This document shows, in pieces, positions 54,859-64,000 of a DNA stretch of 64,000 nt. Position 1 is the first letter of the stretch. Each line of letters starts with the position of its first letter. The notes below the pieces were generated by a model. The model made no database searches. It was not told the DNA's origin and saw only the letters and a program-made list of their open reading frames with translations. A program made the position numbers and the translations under genes. The DNA is taken from the NCBI RefSeq assembly GCF_000510645.1, contig NZ_KI783301.1:3363788-3427787 (forward strand). The letters run 5' to 3'. The DNA is from Thermicanus aegyptius DSM 12793 (GTDB taxonomy: Bacteria > Bacillota > Bacilli > Thermicanales > Thermicanaceae).

Positions 54859-55779
54859 TCATTCTTCAGCGTACGCTCTTCGTTCTTCTGTTTCGACGCT
54901 TTCCACCGCTTTCTCCTCGTAATGGGAAGCCCCTTCCTCGATGAGGAAGGTCCAACCCCCTTCCTGCCGAATGCGCCTTTCTTTCATCAATTTTCCCAAC
55001 GCCCTTTTAAAGGCGGCCTTACTCATTTGGAAGATAGCCCGGATCACCTCCGGATCGCTCCCGTCTCCGAAGGGCATTTTCCCACCTCGCTCTTTTAGGA
55101 TGCCTAAGATCTTTTCTGCGTCCTGGAAGAGGCTCCTTTCTTTGCTCGGCTTCGTAGAGAGATTGATCCTGCCATCTTCTCGGATGTAGGTGACTCGGGC
55201 TTTTAACCGTTCTCCCAATCTTACAGGAGAGAGCATCTCATTCGGGTGGATGAGACCCAGCATTTTTTCATCGGTAAAGAGAAATGCACCCCTCTCTCCG
55301 ATCTCTACCACCACCCCTTCTACCTCCTTATGGTGAAGCGTTTGGGGAGCAGGAAGAATTTCGGGCAAATGGCCGATCCCTTGCAAACGAGCCAGCATTC
55401 GCCCTTCTCGGTCCCGCTCCACCCGAACGAAGAGAAGGTCCCCCTCTTTCGGCCACCATTCTTTCTCCCGAGGCAATTCCCCTCTGGGAAGAAAGAGTTC
55501 TTTTGGAATTCCTTGATCGAGAAAAAGGCCGAGGGAGGGATGAATCGCCTTCACGGTAAGCCAGCCCCTCTCCCCGGCCAGCAGTTTGGGAGGATAGGTG
55601 GTGGCGGCCAGGCGGTTTTCATGATCATGAAAAAGAAAAACCTTTACTTCTTCCCCCACCTTGACCTCCCGATTCAAATCCCGACGGTGAAGAAGGATCT
55701 CTTCCCTCCCGTCGCTTAAGAAGTAGCCGAAGGAGACCTCCCTTTCCACTTTCAAATATGCAAAGGTACCTGCGAGCAT
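54859..55779 (-). CDS. cvfB: S1-domain RNA-binding protein CvfB
   Basis: A 306-residue protein of the CvfB (YitL) family: three consecutive S1-like OB folds and a C-terminal winged-helix domain (about 225-285). The N-terminus Ala-Gly-Thr-Phe-Ala-Tyr-Leu-Lys-Val-Glu-Arg-Glu-Val-Ser-Phe-Gly-Tyr-Phe-Leu matches the family when the ATG at 55779 is used, with AGAGG upstream. Earlier in-frame ATGs to 55845 have no ribosome site. CvfB influences virulence gene expression in Staphylococcus; the RNA target is not known here. A charged tail ends the protein. Confidence 0.9.
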   Translation of the reverse strand: MLAGTFAYLKVEREVSFGYFLSDGREEILLHRRDLNREVKVGEEVKVFLFHDHENRLAATTYPPKLLAGERGWLTVKAIHPSLGLFLDQGIPKELFLPRGELPREKEWWPKEGDLLFVRVERDREGRMLARLQGIGHLPEILPAPQTLHHKEVEGVVVEIGERGAFLFTDEKMLGLIHPNEMLSPVRLGERLKARVTYIREDGRINLSTKPSKERSLFQDAEKILGILKERGGKMPFGDGSDPEVIRAIFQMSKAAFKRALGKLMKERRIRQEGGWTFLIEEGASHYEEKAVESVETEERRAYAEE

Positions 55780-55893
55780 GTGTAACGCCTCTACTTTCTC
55801 ATTCAGCGCTTTCATTCGGGACAACCGATCATCGGTTATCGTCATCGGTGATTCACGCTTGATATAGAAGGAATATGCCTCTCTTTGAATTCC

Positions 55894-58821
55894 TTAGTCT
55901 AATACTTGCACCAGTCGATTGAAGAAGGCCCGGTTGGCCCGGATCTTTTCTTCATTTCCCAACACGCAGATCACTTTCTCATTGAGGACCTGATCCAGAA
56001 GATCGGCATATTGGCGGATTGTCTCCACGGTGGTGGAGAGGATTTCATCCCGCTCTTTCTGCACCTCTTCTTTCGTAAGCCCGGAGAAGTAGAGGGCATC
56101 CCCCTTCTCCCCCTTCATGGATGGGCTTAACGGGGTGTCAAGTCGACTGATGGTTCCCAGAATATACTTGGTCATCTCCCGTTCATCCGCCTGGAAATTC
56201 CGAACGTACTGCACCATCTCATCGTAAGCTTTTAAGGTTTCCTCCAAATTGGGATCCCTGTAAGAGGCGAAATATATATTGCCGTTCCTGTCGATCCCTA
56301 CCAGACTGCCATAAGCGCCTCCCTGTACCCGCACCTTATTCCATAAATAGTCGAGATTCAGGATCGTCTTAAGCACCTGCATACTGCCGGAATAGTCATA
56401 TCCCAATTTTTTGAAGTTATATCCCTTGGCCACGTATTGAACTTTGGCGGCGGTCATTAAGCCTTCGTTCCCTTTTTCATCTTGAAAGCGGAATGGTTCT
56501 CCTCGCCGCATTCCCTCTTTCAGTGCTGCCTCCAGAGCGGGAAGAGACTCGGCCACGCTTTTATATTCCTCTTCCCCTCCCGTAACGCTGATGAGGAGGT
56601 TCTCTTTGGTAAAGAGGCTCTCGGCTACCTTCTTCAGATTCCGGCCGATCTCGCCCTTTTTGCCTTCCCATTCATTAAGGAGCCCTGAGACGAAATGGTA
56701 GAAAGCAATTCCCCCCGTCTCCTCCGATACTTTTGCCCCTGGGGAGAAATAGGAGAGAAGGCGGGTGGCGGCTATCATATGTCCCCGATCGTAGAGCGCC
56801 ATCTCCATCCTCGACCTGGTTTCTTCGAGAAGTTCCTTTAACCTCTTCTCTTCATCATAGCGGGATGTAAAAAGGATCTCTTCGATCAGTTTGATCAATT
56901 TCGGCACTTTATCGGTTAATGCTTTGCCCCGGACGATCAATTTGGATTGAAAGAGGCTCTCCTGCCGGTGATCCTGATAGACGCCTGTTGCAAATTGAAT
57001 GCCCCCGGTATGAAGGTTGATCTCATTGGAGAGCTGCTCATACGAATTGTTTTCCGTGCTGACCTTGCTTAAGATTCCGGCAAGGAGTGCCGCATAGGGA
57101 AGAAGCCCCTGATCCACCCGGGCAAGGTCGAAGTAGAGGTTTACATAGGTGATTTTATTGGTCTGTTGCGGGTGATAGAGAACGTTAAAATTGCCTTCCT
57201 GCCTTTCTTCCGTCGCGGGAATTTCCGCCTCTTTTCTCACATCCTCCAGCGAGAGAAGGGGGATCTTGGCCAACTGCTCCGGATCATCCGGTGTGATCTG
57301 CCGCTTAAGAAGAGACTCTGTCTCTTGAACCATCTCCCTCCTCTCTTCTTCCGTGAGAGAGGCTTTGTACGCCTTTAATTTCTCCCGCGTCTCCTTCGCT
57401 TTCTCTTCTTCTAATCCCTTTTTCGGCGTGAGGAGAAACAGGGTCCGGTGGGGATTGTTTAACAGATCCTTTTCGATCAAGGTTTCAAAATAACGATTTT
57501 TCGCCCCTTCCTTGATCTTAGAGAGGGGTTGCTCATATTGGAGGGGAGGGAGGGGGTCTTCGTCATACAGCCAAGAATTAAAGACCTGGATGTTATAAAT
57601 CAGCCCCTTGGGATAGTTGCGGGCATCCGCTTCCCGCAAGGTAAATTCCTTTCGGTTGATGGCGGACTCGACCAATTCTTTGTCAATCCCGTTTTTCACC
57701 AGTCCCTTCAGGGTGTCCCAAACCACCTGCTGAAACCGCTCTTTCTCTTCCGGATTGGTGTTTTTAACCACGATGGAGAAGACCGGCTGCCGTATGGAGG
57801 AATCGTAGAAACCGAAGACATCCTTTCCCAATCCCGCTTCGATCAGGGCTTTCTTTAGGGGAGCCGCCGGCGTCTCCAACAACATATATTCCAGAATGTC
57901 AAAGGCTACGTTTTTTTCTTCGTCGGTAGAGGTTCCAACGGCAAAATTGAGGCTTAAAAAGCTCTTATCCCGCTCCTTTTCGGTAGAAGAGATGGAGTAT
58001 TCCGCCTTTACCTCCCTCTGTTCTGAAAAGGGCTTCTGGAGTGGAATGGCCGAATCGATCTTTTTCCGGTCAAAGTGGGATAAATATTCCTGGTCCAGGT
58101 ATTCTAACTGTTCCTCCAGATTTAGTTTCCCATAGAGGAAAAGGTAGCTGTTGGAGGGATGATAGTAGGTACGATGGAAAGAAACGAACTCTTCCTGGGT
58201 TAAGGTGGGAATTACATCCGGGTCTCCTCCCGATTCAAAATGGTATGGGGTATCCGGAAAAAGAGATTCCTGGATCTTGCGGAAGAGAACCGATTCCGGG
58301 GAAGAGAAGGCTCCTTTCATCTCGTTATAGACAACCCCTCGGTAAGTTATCTCCCCATCCGGTTCTTTTAACTCGTAGTGCCAACCCTCCTGTTTCAAAA
58401 TCTCGGGATCGTTGACCAGATTGGGGTAGAAGACGGCATCCAAGTATACATCCATCAGGTTTCGGAAATCTTTATCGTTCATGCTGGCCACCGGATACAT
58501 GGTTTTATCGGAGTAGGTCATGGCATTGAGAAAGGTGTTAAGGGAACCTTTGGCCAGCTCAACAAACGGTTCCTTCACAGGGTATTTCCGGGAACCATTG
58601 AGAACGGAGTGTTCCAAAATATGGGGGAGTCCGTTGCTCGACGCCGGCGGTGTACGAAAGGTGATGGAGAAGACTTTATTTTCATCATCGTTTAAGAGGA
58701 CGAGAAGTCTGGCCCCGCTTTTCTTGTGTTCGAAAAGGAGACCTTCCGACTTTATCTCTTCCACATATGCTTTTTTTTGGAGTAAAAATCCGTGAATCAC
58801 CTGATCCACATCGTAGGGCAT
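55894..58821 (-). CDS. M16C-family metallopeptidase (presequence-protease type)
   Basis: A 975-residue clan ME peptidase with the inverted zinc motif His-Ile-Leu-Glu-His at about residue 67 and the downstream glutamate about 75 residues later. Two M16 halves are joined by a helical hinge, the single-chain cryptonase architecture of M16C. It has no signal peptide, so it should degrade peptides in the cytosol. Starts with AAGGAGG before the ATG. It lies alone; a weak promoter (TACAAT) is visible near 58870. Confidence 0.92.
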   Translation of the reverse strand: MPYDVDQVIHGFLLQKKAYVEEIKSEGLLFEHKKSGARLLVLLNDDENKVFSITFRTPPASSNGLPHILEHSVLNGSRKYPVKEPFVELAKGSLNTFLNAMTYSDKTMYPVASMNDKDFRNLMDVYLDAVFYPNLVNDPEILKQEGWHYELKEPDGEITYRGVVYNEMKGAFSSPESVLFRKIQESLFPDTPYHFESGGDPDVIPTLTQEEFVSFHRTYYHPSNSYLFLYGKLNLEEQLEYLDQEYLSHFDRKKIDSAIPLQKPFSEQREVKAEYSISSTEKERDKSFLSLNFAVGTSTDEEKNVAFDILEYMLLETPAAPLKKALIEAGLGKDVFGFYDSSIRQPVFSIVVKNTNPEEKERFQQVVWDTLKGLVKNGIDKELVESAINRKEFTLREADARNYPKGLIYNIQVFNSWLYDEDPLPPLQYEQPLSKIKEGAKNRYFETLIEKDLLNNPHRTLFLLTPKKGLEEEKAKETREKLKAYKASLTEEERREMVQETESLLKRQITPDDPEQLAKIPLLSLEDVRKEAEIPATEERQEGNFNVLYHPQQTNKITYVNLYFDLARVDQGLLPYAALLAGILSKVSTENNSYEQLSNEINLHTGGIQFATGVYQDHRQESLFQSKLIVRGKALTDKVPKLIKLIEEILFTSRYDEEKRLKELLEETRSRMEMALYDRGHMIAATRLLSYFSPGAKVSEETGGIAFYHFVSGLLNEWEGKKGEIGRNLKKVAESLFTKENLLISVTGGEEEYKSVAESLPALEAALKEGMRRGEPFRFQDEKGNEGLMTAAKVQYVAKGYNFKKLGYDYSGSMQVLKTILNLDYLWNKVRVQGGAYGSLVGIDRNGNIYFASYRDPNLEETLKAYDEMVQYVRNFQADEREMTKYILGTISRLDTPLSPSMKGEKGDALYFSGLTKEEVQKERDEILSTTVETIRQYADLLDQVLNEKVICVLGNEEKIRANRAFFNRLVQVLD

Positions 58822-58955
58822 CCCGATATCCTCCTTAGAAATGGTCTCTTCTTTAGGCTATATTGTATCACGCCTTGGAAAGGATAACCACATGTTAGCA
58901 TACCCAATTCCTTCTCCGCTAACCGGGCTTTCTCCTCGTTTGGGATAAAAGAGAA

Positions 58956-58983
58956 GTGCCTTCTCCCGACCGGTTGAAGGCAC
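58956..58983 (-). terminator. probable terminator of the bactofilin gene
   Basis: GTGCCTTC (58956-58963) and GAAGGCAC (58976-58983) form a perfect 8-bp stem with a 12-nt loop; a T-rich tail follows on the minus strand. The rest of 58822-59059 holds only weak promoter-like sequence. Confidence 0.65.
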
Positions 58984-59059
58984 CCGACGATCACATGAAG
59001 CGTATCATCAAAGGGAATTTTTAAATGGTATTTTTCGTTATTCGCTCTGGAAGGGCGGG

Positions 59060-59497
59060 CTATGCCGTCTCTTTACTTACCGGCTCTTTTCTTTCTTCCT
59101 GGGCTGCCAGGAGCTTTCCCTGATGGAACTTTTCCTTCACCGGTTCGGGTTCGCTATGCCCCTCATTTTTTAAAGTGCTGTTTATCCTGGCCCCTTTTTC
59201 GACCTCGCACGTCTTATAGATTAACTCGCCCTTAAAACTGCTTGAGCCGGTGAAGAGGGCGTGCTCCTCTACCTTCAGGTTTCCCAAAAGTTCTCCTTCG
59301 ATGGTGGCATTCCTGGAAAAGATGTCACCCACCACCTTTCCCCCTTTGCCGATAAATACATCTCCCTCCGAACTGATTCCGCCTTTTATCTCCCCATCAA
59401 TGCGGATCGAGCCGGCCACCCGGAGACTCCCATCCACCTGCGTTCCTTCATGGATGACGGTCATGGCATCAGTCATTGGCGGTTTCTTCTTGAGCAA
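59060..59497 (-). CDS. bactofilin
   Basis: A 145-residue bactofilin (DUF583): a right-handed beta-helix core of about 100 residues with repeated Gly-x-Ile/Val units (Gly-Ser-Ile-Arg-Ile-Asp-Gly-Glu-Ile-Lys-Gly) and disordered tails. Bactofilins polymerise at the membrane as scaffolds, often with a cognate M23 peptidase, which is encoded immediately upstream and overlaps it by 29 nt. Start: TTG at 59497 with GAGAGGAA upstream, or ATG at 59476. The pairing suggests a local role in cell-wall shaping. Confidence 0.92.
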   Translation of the reverse strand: MLKKKPPMTDAMTVIHEGTQVDGSLRVAGSIRIDGEIKGGISSEGDVFIGKGGKVVGDIFSRNATIEGELLGNLKVEEHALFTGSSSFKGELIYKTCEVEKGARINSTLKNEGHSEPEPVKEKFHQGKLLAAQEERKEPVSKETA

Positions 59498-60485
59498 CGA
59501 TTTCCTCTCCTCCCAAAAATGGTTTTGGATCTAACGGTTTCCCATTCTTCCGGACTTCATAGTGAAGGTGGACCCCTGTGCTCCGACCGGTCGTCCCCAT
59601 TCTCCCGATCTGGTCTCCCCGTTCCACCTCATCTCCCGCTTTTACCGTAAAGGAGGAAAGGTGCGAGTAGGTCGTTATATATCCATTTCCATGATCTACC
59701 TGGACTTGTTTGCCATAGGGCCCATTCCGTCCGGCAAAAATCACCTTCCCTTTGGCCGTTACATGAACGGGCGTACCGTAGGCATCCGCAAAGTCAATCC
59801 CTTCATGCATTTTGTTCTTTCTCGTAAAAGGATCCTTTCGAATTCCAAAAAGGGATGTTACCCTACCCGTAGCAGGCCATCCCATCGGGATTCGCTTCAT
59901 CGCTTCCATGTGTTCTTTTAAACGGGCCTCAAGGGAAGAAATGGCTTCCTCTTGCAGGGAGATCTGTTGGTTTAAACGGGTTAATTCGCTGCGAATTCCT
60001 TCTATGTAAACGTTTGAGGTTCCCACCGCCAAGGCGGTGCCGGGATAGGAAAGAAGGCTTGCCGCGGTTACGCTTTTCCCTTTATCGGGGGTCGGTTCCA
60101 GGCTTGTGGGGCTCTTCCCCCCTCTCATCTTATTCAGCTCTTCCAAGTGGGATTGATTCTTTTCTACCTCCGTCTTTAATCGGGTTACATCCCGGTTTAG
60201 TTGCTCAAAACTCTTCTTGAGCTGTTCGTTCTCCAGCAGGTAAGTTTCATTCTCCGATTTCACCTGTTCATGGATGGTGAGGGTTTCATCGTAGAGGTTT
60301 TTCATCTCAAGGTATTGTTGCCAAAAATATAGGCCCATCAGAATGGCGAAGAGAAAGAGGGTGAACGTGAATCCTATGAAGAGAAGGGCAGGGATCGTGC
60401 GAAATCGATACGACTTCACCTCTCCTTTTCCCTGGGGGATAAATTGCATCGTCCAGTGGAGGTTTTTTATACGCAGTCGTCTAAT
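59469..60485 (-). CDS. membrane-anchored M23-family peptidoglycan peptidase
   Basis: About 338 residues: a short basic N-terminus, one membrane helix, a coiled-coil stretch of about 90 residues, then a LytM domain with His-Glu-Gly-Ile-Asp and His-Leu-His-Tyr-Glu zinc motifs. The arrangement suits a wall hydrolase held in the membrane, working with the bactofilin. The start is unclear. A strong AGGAGGG (60492-60498) has no ATG, GTG or TTG at the right distance, but an ATT at 60485 has ideal spacing. The next ATG is at 60449 without a ribosome site and a TTG lies upstream at 60539, also without one. Confidence 0.88.
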   Translation of the reverse strand: MRRLRIKNLHWTMQFIPQGKGEVKSYRFRTIPALLFIGFTFTLFLFAILMGLYFWQQYLEMKNLYDETLTIHEQVKSENETYLLENEQLKKSFEQLNRDVTRLKTEVEKNQSHLEELNKMRGGKSPTSLEPTPDKGKSVTAASLLSYPGTALAVGTSNVYIEGIRSELTRLNQQISLQEEAISSLEARLKEHMEAMKRIPMGWPATGRVTSLFGIRKDPFTRKNKMHEGIDFADAYGTPVHVTAKGKVIFAGRNGPYGKQVQVDHGNGYITTYSHLSSFTVKAGDEVERGDQIGRMGTTGRSTGVHLHYEVRKNGKPLDPKPFLGGEEIVAQEETAND

Positions 60486-60700
60486 TCGAATCCCTCCTTT
60501 TCCCGACGGTCTCTTTACGTCCGTAGACAAAATGAGCAAGGATGTTTATTTTATTCTCCATACTTCGAGAAAATCCTGCCAGGTAAAGAGTGAAAAATTT
60601 CCTCCCTCTTTTTCTAGAATGAGACAGTTTTTATTAAATCATACCAAAGAGTTTCTTCTTCCTTACAGATTTTCGTTTCATTTTTTCAAAACATGCAATG

Positions 60701-60765
60701 AGGCCGGATTTCTCCGGCCTACGTTTAAAGCCCCACCCCATACGCGTAAGCGAAGACGGTGGGGC
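60701..60765 (-). terminator. tandem hairpins downstream of deoD
   Basis: GCCCCACC/GGTGGGGC (60730-60737 with 60758-60765) and AGGCCGG/CCGGCCT (60701-60707 with 60714-60720) lie back to back. The first is followed on the minus strand by TTTAAACG, the second by a less T-rich stretch. Together they probably stop transcription of deoD. The rest of 60540-60700 is A+T rich and shows no gene; the promoter of the peptidase gene should lie there. Confidence 0.65.
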
Positions 60766-60785
60766 ATGAACGATAAAATCGTTGG

Positions 60786-61493
60786 TCAATCCGCAATGAT
60801 GGTATCAAGGGCGATTTCTATCATCTGGTTAAAGGTGGTCTGCCTCTCCTCCGCCGTGGTTACTTCCCCCGTTAACAGGTGGTCGCTTACGGTAAGGATG
60901 GACAAGGCTTGAACGCCAAAACGGGCGGCAAGCGTGTAAAGGGCGGTCGTCTCCATCTCCACGGCTAGCACTCCATGTTTCTTTAATAGTTCAATGGGTT
61001 CCTGATCCTCGGTGTAAAAGGTATCGCTGGTGAAGATCCCCCCCACATGAACCGGCAACCCTTTGGACCGAGAGGTTTCATATGCTTTAAGCAAGAGGCT
61101 GAAATCGGCGGTCGGAGCAAATTCCACGCCTTTAAAACGGAGGCGGTTCACACCGGAATCGGTAGATGCGCTCATCGCCAGGATAATATCCCTAACCTTT
61201 ACCTTTTCCTGATATGCCCCGCAAGTGCCTACCCGGATCAATTTTTTCACGCCATAGCTGTTGATCAGTTCATGGGTATAAATGGAGATGGAAGGAACCC
61301 CCATGCCTGTCCCCTGCACCGATACTTCTACCCCTTTATATTTTCCGGTAAACCCAAACATGTTGCGCACCTGATTATATTGGGTTACCCCTTCCAGATA
61401 GGTTTCCGCAATATACATCGCCCTCAGAGGATCTCCGGGAAGCAGGATCCTCTCTGCAATTTCGTGTTCTTTTGCGCCGATATGAACGCTCAT
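60786..61493 (-). CDS. deoD: purine nucleoside phosphorylase, DeoD type
   Basis: A 235-residue trimer-family enzyme (DeoD) that phosphorolyses purine (deoxy)nucleosides for salvage. Conserved Met-Ser-Val-His-Ile-Gly-Ala, Leu-Pro-Gly-Asp-Pro-Leu-Arg-Ala and the Ser-Asp-His-Leu catalytic segment are present. AAGGAGG overlaps the hemY end, and the start overlaps the hemY stop by 4 nt (ATGA), so it is cotranscribed with haem genes, an unusual coupling that may be fortuitous. Confidence 0.96.
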   Translation of the reverse strand: MSVHIGAKEHEIAERILLPGDPLRAMYIAETYLEGVTQYNQVRNMFGFTGKYKGVEVSVQGTGMGVPSISIYTHELINSYGVKKLIRVGTCGAYQEKVKVRDIILAMSASTDSGVNRLRFKGVEFAPTADFSLLLKAYETSRSKGLPVHVGGIFTSDTFYTEDQEPIELLKKHGVLAVEMETTALYTLAARFGVQALSILTVSDHLLTGEVTTAEERQTTFNQMIEIALDTIIAD

Positions 61494-62941
61494 TCGTTTC
61501 CCTCCTTATTGATATGGAATGATGATTGTAGATACCTTAACCCTTCCTCGGCGGCTTCTCTCCCTTGACGGACACAATCGGGCATACCCACTCCGTTAAA
61601 GCTGGAGCCTGCAATATATAGACCCGGATAGCGTGCCGCCAACTCTTCACGGATTACTTTTACATTTTGTAGATGTCCCACCGGATACTGGGGCATGGAT
61701 TGGGGGAGGCGGGTAATTTCATGGAAAAGGGGAGTCGCCGCAATTCCCATCGTCTCCCGAAGATCCTTCTTCATCCGGTGCAGGAGTTCTTCATCGTCCA
61801 TGTGAAGCCATTCCTCTTGGCCGGAACGTCCCACATAAAGGCGAAAAAGAACTTTCCCCGGCGGTGCAGTATGGGGCCATTTAGAAGAAGTCCAGGTGCA
61901 GGCGGTGATGGTTCTCCCTTCCGTTCTTGGAACCAGAAATCCTGAACCATCTAGATCAAACGGAATCTGATTCGCCTCATAGGCCAAGATGACATTGGCG
62001 ACAGAGACAAAATGAATCCGTTTGAGCCGCTCTCCAACCGCTACATCAGGGAGGAGCAAGGCCAGGATGGGCGCAGGCAAAGCGGATATGAGAAGATCTG
62101 CAGCCAGGGTCTCGCCTGTTCCCAGGGTAACCCAATATTGATTCTCTCTTTTTTCGATTCGATTGGCACCGGCGCCGAGAAGAATTTTTCCTTTCAGTTC
62201 GTCCGCCAATTTCTCGATGATGGAGATGAGCCCACGGGATAAGCTTAAGAACACCGTCCTTTTCGCCACTTCCGGCAAACCCTCCATCTCTTTGGGAGGG
62301 GGATTTCTTTTGTTCATCATCATCCCAAAGATGAGGCTTCGGTGTTTCCGTTCCATCTCCTGAAACTGCGGAAAGGTGGCTTGAAGACTTAAGGAATGCG
62401 TATCTCCGGCGTAAATCCCGGCGAGGAGAGGTTCGGCAATCTGGTACAAAACCTCACTTCCCAAGCGGCGTTCTAGAAAATCACCCAGGGATTCATCTTG
62501 GTCCATATTTCCCCTCGGAAGTAGGAGGTCTAAGGCTGCCCTCAACTTGCCCAAGGGGGAGACAAGACCTGTTTTCATAAAAGGACCTATCTCCGTAGGA
62601 ATTCCCAGGGTTAAACCTTGGGGCATGGGATGAAGTTTTCCCTTATGGAAGATGTAAGACTTTTTTCCCTTCGGACTAGTGGCCACCAATTCCCCTTCCA
62701 ATTTGAGATCTTTAATGAGCTGAAGCATCGCAGGTTTCCTGGCCAGAAAGGAATCAGGCCCCCTTTCCAAGAGAAAGCCGTCCCTTCTCTTCGTCATCAC
62801 CTTTCCCCCCAGGCGGTCATCCCGCTCTACCACCGTAATTTCAAGGGGAAGCCCTTTTTCCTTCGACCACTTCTCTAAATAAAAGGCAGCGGTTAGACCG
62901 GTAATGCCTCCTCCCAGCACCACCGCTTTCTTTCTGATCAT
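61490..62941 (-). CDS. hemY: coproporphyrinogen III oxidase, HemY/CgoX type
   Basis: A 483-residue FAD enzyme. The dinucleotide motif [12 protein letters not shown] begins at about residue 7, then Glu-Arg-Asp-Asp-Arg-Leu-Gly-Gly-Lys. The C-terminus has [12 protein letters not shown]. In Bacillota this enzyme oxidises coproporphyrinogen III to coproporphyrin III in the coproporphyrin-dependent haem pathway, before the ferrochelatase encoded upstream. The gene order hemE-hemH-hemY is the standard one. Confidence 0.95.
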   Translation of the reverse strand: MIRKKAVVLGGGITGLTAAFYLEKWSKEKGLPLEITVVERDDRLGGKVMTKRRDGFLLERGPDSFLARKPAMLQLIKDLKLEGELVATSPKGKKSYIFHKGKLHPMPQGLTLGIPTEIGPFMKTGLVSPLGKLRAALDLLLPRGNMDQDESLGDFLERRLGSEVLYQIAEPLLAGIYAGDTHSLSLQATFPQFQEMERKHRSLIFGMMMNKRNPPPKEMEGLPEVAKRTVFLSLSRGLISIIEKLADELKGKILLGAGANRIEKRENQYWVTLGTGETLAADLLISALPAPILALLLPDVAVGERLKRIHFVSVANVILAYEANQIPFDLDGSGFLVPRTEGRTITACTWTSSKWPHTAPPGKVLFRLYVGRSGQEEWLHMDDEELLHRMKKDLRETMGIAATPLFHEITRLPQSMPQYPVGHLQNVKVIREELAARYPGLYIAGSSFNGVGMPDCVRQGREAAEEGLRYLQSSFHINKEGNE

Positions 62942-63021
62942 TCCTTTCCGCCTTCTTTCTTTATCTTTGTAAGATAAATTTTATCACAAGGAATGAACTT
63001 CCTTTCTCCATTGAGGAACGA

Positions 63022-63948
63022 TTAAATAAGCGTGTAGGCCGCTTTGATCACCTCATCGGCGAGGGTATCGATAAAACGGGGATCGGTACCCGGCATGGCG
63101 GTCCTTTCCAGATGGATTCCCACCTCTTCCGCTTTTCGCTTCGCATCGAGATCCAAATCATAAAGAATCTCCAAGTGTTCGCTTACAAACCCGATGGGCG
63201 CCGTCAGGACGGCCTTTACCCCCTCATTTTTTAATGCGGGGATTACTTCCAAAATATCCGGACCTAGCCACGGTTCAGGGGTTTGTCCTGCGGATTGCCA
63301 GACAAAACGCCACGAGGCGATCTTCTCTTTTTCCCCGACGGCTTTGGCCGTTGCCATCAGTTCGTCCATATAAGGATCCCCTGATTGAAGGATCCGAGCG
63401 GGCAGGCTATGGGCGGAAAAAAGGAGAAGGGGGTTTTCCCCCTCGGTAAAAAGAGTGAATGCTCTTCTTACCAACTCCCCCCATAGTTCGATGAAACGGG
63501 GGTGAAGGCCATACCGTTTTACAAAGGCCATCCGTACTCCGAGGCGATTTGCTTCTGTCTCTGCCCTCCTTATGTATTCCCCGATGCTCATCTGGGAAAA
63601 ATGGGGGGCAAGCACAATCCCAACCGCTTCCGAAACTCCCTCTTCCCGCATTTTGGCGATGCCTTCCTCAATAAAGGGATGAGTGTGGCGCAGTCCTTGG
63701 TATACTTCAAAAGAAAAAGGCATATCCGCTTCAGATAATCGTTGTTTTAATGCCTCCGCTTGCTTGTCGGTCTCTTTCCGAAGGGGAAAGACTCCTCCAA
63801 TCGCCTCATATTTTCCTTTTAATGCCATTAATTGTTCCTCGGTAGGAGGCCTTCCGTGCCGAATATGGGTATAATACGCCTCTACTTCTTCCATGCCTGC
63901 CGGAGTACCATAGGACATCACGAGTACCCCGATTTTCCTTCTATCCAC
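63022..63948 (-). CDS. hemH: coproporphyrin ferrochelatase
   Basis: A 308-residue ferrochelatase (CpfC in the Bacillota pathway) that inserts iron into coproporphyrin III. The conserved Ser-Tyr-Gly-Thr-Pro at the N-terminus, the iron-site His in Phe-Ser-Ala-His-Ser-Leu-Pro (about 185) and Gly-Phe-Val-Ser-Glu-His-Leu-Glu (Glu, about 262) are present. The start is GTG at 63948, overlapping the hemE stop, with GGAGGGGGG upstream. Lacks the C-terminal 2Fe-2S extension, as expected. Confidence 0.94.
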   Translation of the reverse strand: MDRRKIGVLVMSYGTPAGMEEVEAYYTHIRHGRPPTEEQLMALKGKYEAIGGVFPLRKETDKQAEALKQRLSEADMPFSFEVYQGLRHTHPFIEEGIAKMREEGVSEAVGIVLAPHFSQMSIGEYIRRAETEANRLGVRMAFVKRYGLHPRFIELWGELVRRAFTLFTEGENPLLLFSAHSLPARILQSGDPYMDELMATAKAVGEKEKIASWRFVWQSAGQTPEPWLGPDILEVIPALKNEGVKAVLTAPIGFVSEHLEILYDLDLDAKRKAEEVGIHLERTAMPGTDPRFIDTLADEVIKAAYTLI

Positions 63949-64000
63949 GAACGGCTCCCCCCTCCTTCAGTCTCTCTCCGGAATAATGATGCACCCACTC
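63941..64000 (-). CDS. hemE: uroporphyrinogen decarboxylase, C-terminal end
   Basis: Nineteen codons and the stop are visible before the gene leaves the window on the right. The peptide (Glu-Trp-Val-His-His-Tyr, then a short polar tail) is consistent with a HemE C-terminus, and the hemE-hemH-hemY order in Bacillales makes the assignment likely. The stop overlaps the hemH start codon region. The call rests mostly on gene order. Confidence 0.65.
   Translation of the reverse strand, partial: EWVHHYSGERLKEGGAVRG

Overview
The window is a chromosomal segment of an endospore-forming member of the Bacillota, most likely order Bacillales. The evidence is spoIIR, spo0F and a YhcN-type spore lipoprotein, Gram-positive style ribosome binding sites (AGGAGG), and a gene order close to that of Bacillus subtilis: ywlG-rpiB-ywlE-mntP-ywlC ... 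spoIIR-prmC-prfA ... rpmE ... rho-glpX-murA-fsa-fba-spo0F-pyrG-rpoE ... acdA-fadF ... speB-speE-pbpG. The base composition of this core looks moderately G+C rich. I cannot name the genus. Almost every gene lies on the minus strand; the plus-strand exceptions are two transposase remnants, a penicillin-binding protein and a 4-oxalocrotonate tautomerase.

Layout. 1-10250 is core: ywlG (partial), rpiB, a chemoreceptor, the protein-arginine phosphatase ywlE, mntP, ywlC, hom, spoIIR, prmC, prfA, a spore lipoprotein with GYTG repeats, and rpmE. 10365-23411 is an A+T-richer accessory island placed between rpmE and the rho neighbourhood. At each edge is an internally deleted insertion sequence. Inside, all on the minus strand, is a defence locus: a methyltransferase-like/specificity-domain fusion that has lost its catalytic motifs, an unrecognised 163-aa protein, hsdM, a RhuM-family gene, hsdS, a 59-aa zinc-ribbon protein, hsdR, then thsA and thsB, which form a type I Thoeris system. 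A single strong promoter with a palindrome over its -35 box precedes the array.

23414-34825 returns to core: a radical SAM protein, an M23 peptidase, rho, glpX, a membrane protein, murA, fsa, fba, spo0F, pyrG and rpoE. pyrG has the promoter, GGGC start and C-rich leader terminator expected of CTP-sensed reiterative transcription attenuation. 34909-46551 is an acyl-CoA catabolic operon (fadF, thiolase, 3-hydroxyacyl-CoA dehydrogenase, two acyl-CoA dehydrogenases, meaB, a TetR regulator, icmF) with a TetR-type palindrome at its head. It fits branched-chain or short-chain acyl-CoA oxidation.

46776-64000 contains a DoxX-like membrane protein behind an Fnr/CRP-type site, the polyamine pair speE-speB, a bifunctional penicillin-binding protein, a ROK sugar kinase, a tautomerase, tmk, a radical SAM protein, cvfB, an M16C peptidase, a bactofilin/M23 cell-envelope pair, deoD, and the haem genes hemY, hemH and hemE (partial).

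The best candidate for something undescribed is the head of the restriction-modification array: a catalytically degenerate HsdM-like protein fused to an HsdS-like DNA-recognition domain, coupled to an unrecognised small protein and carried with a complete type I system and Thoeris.
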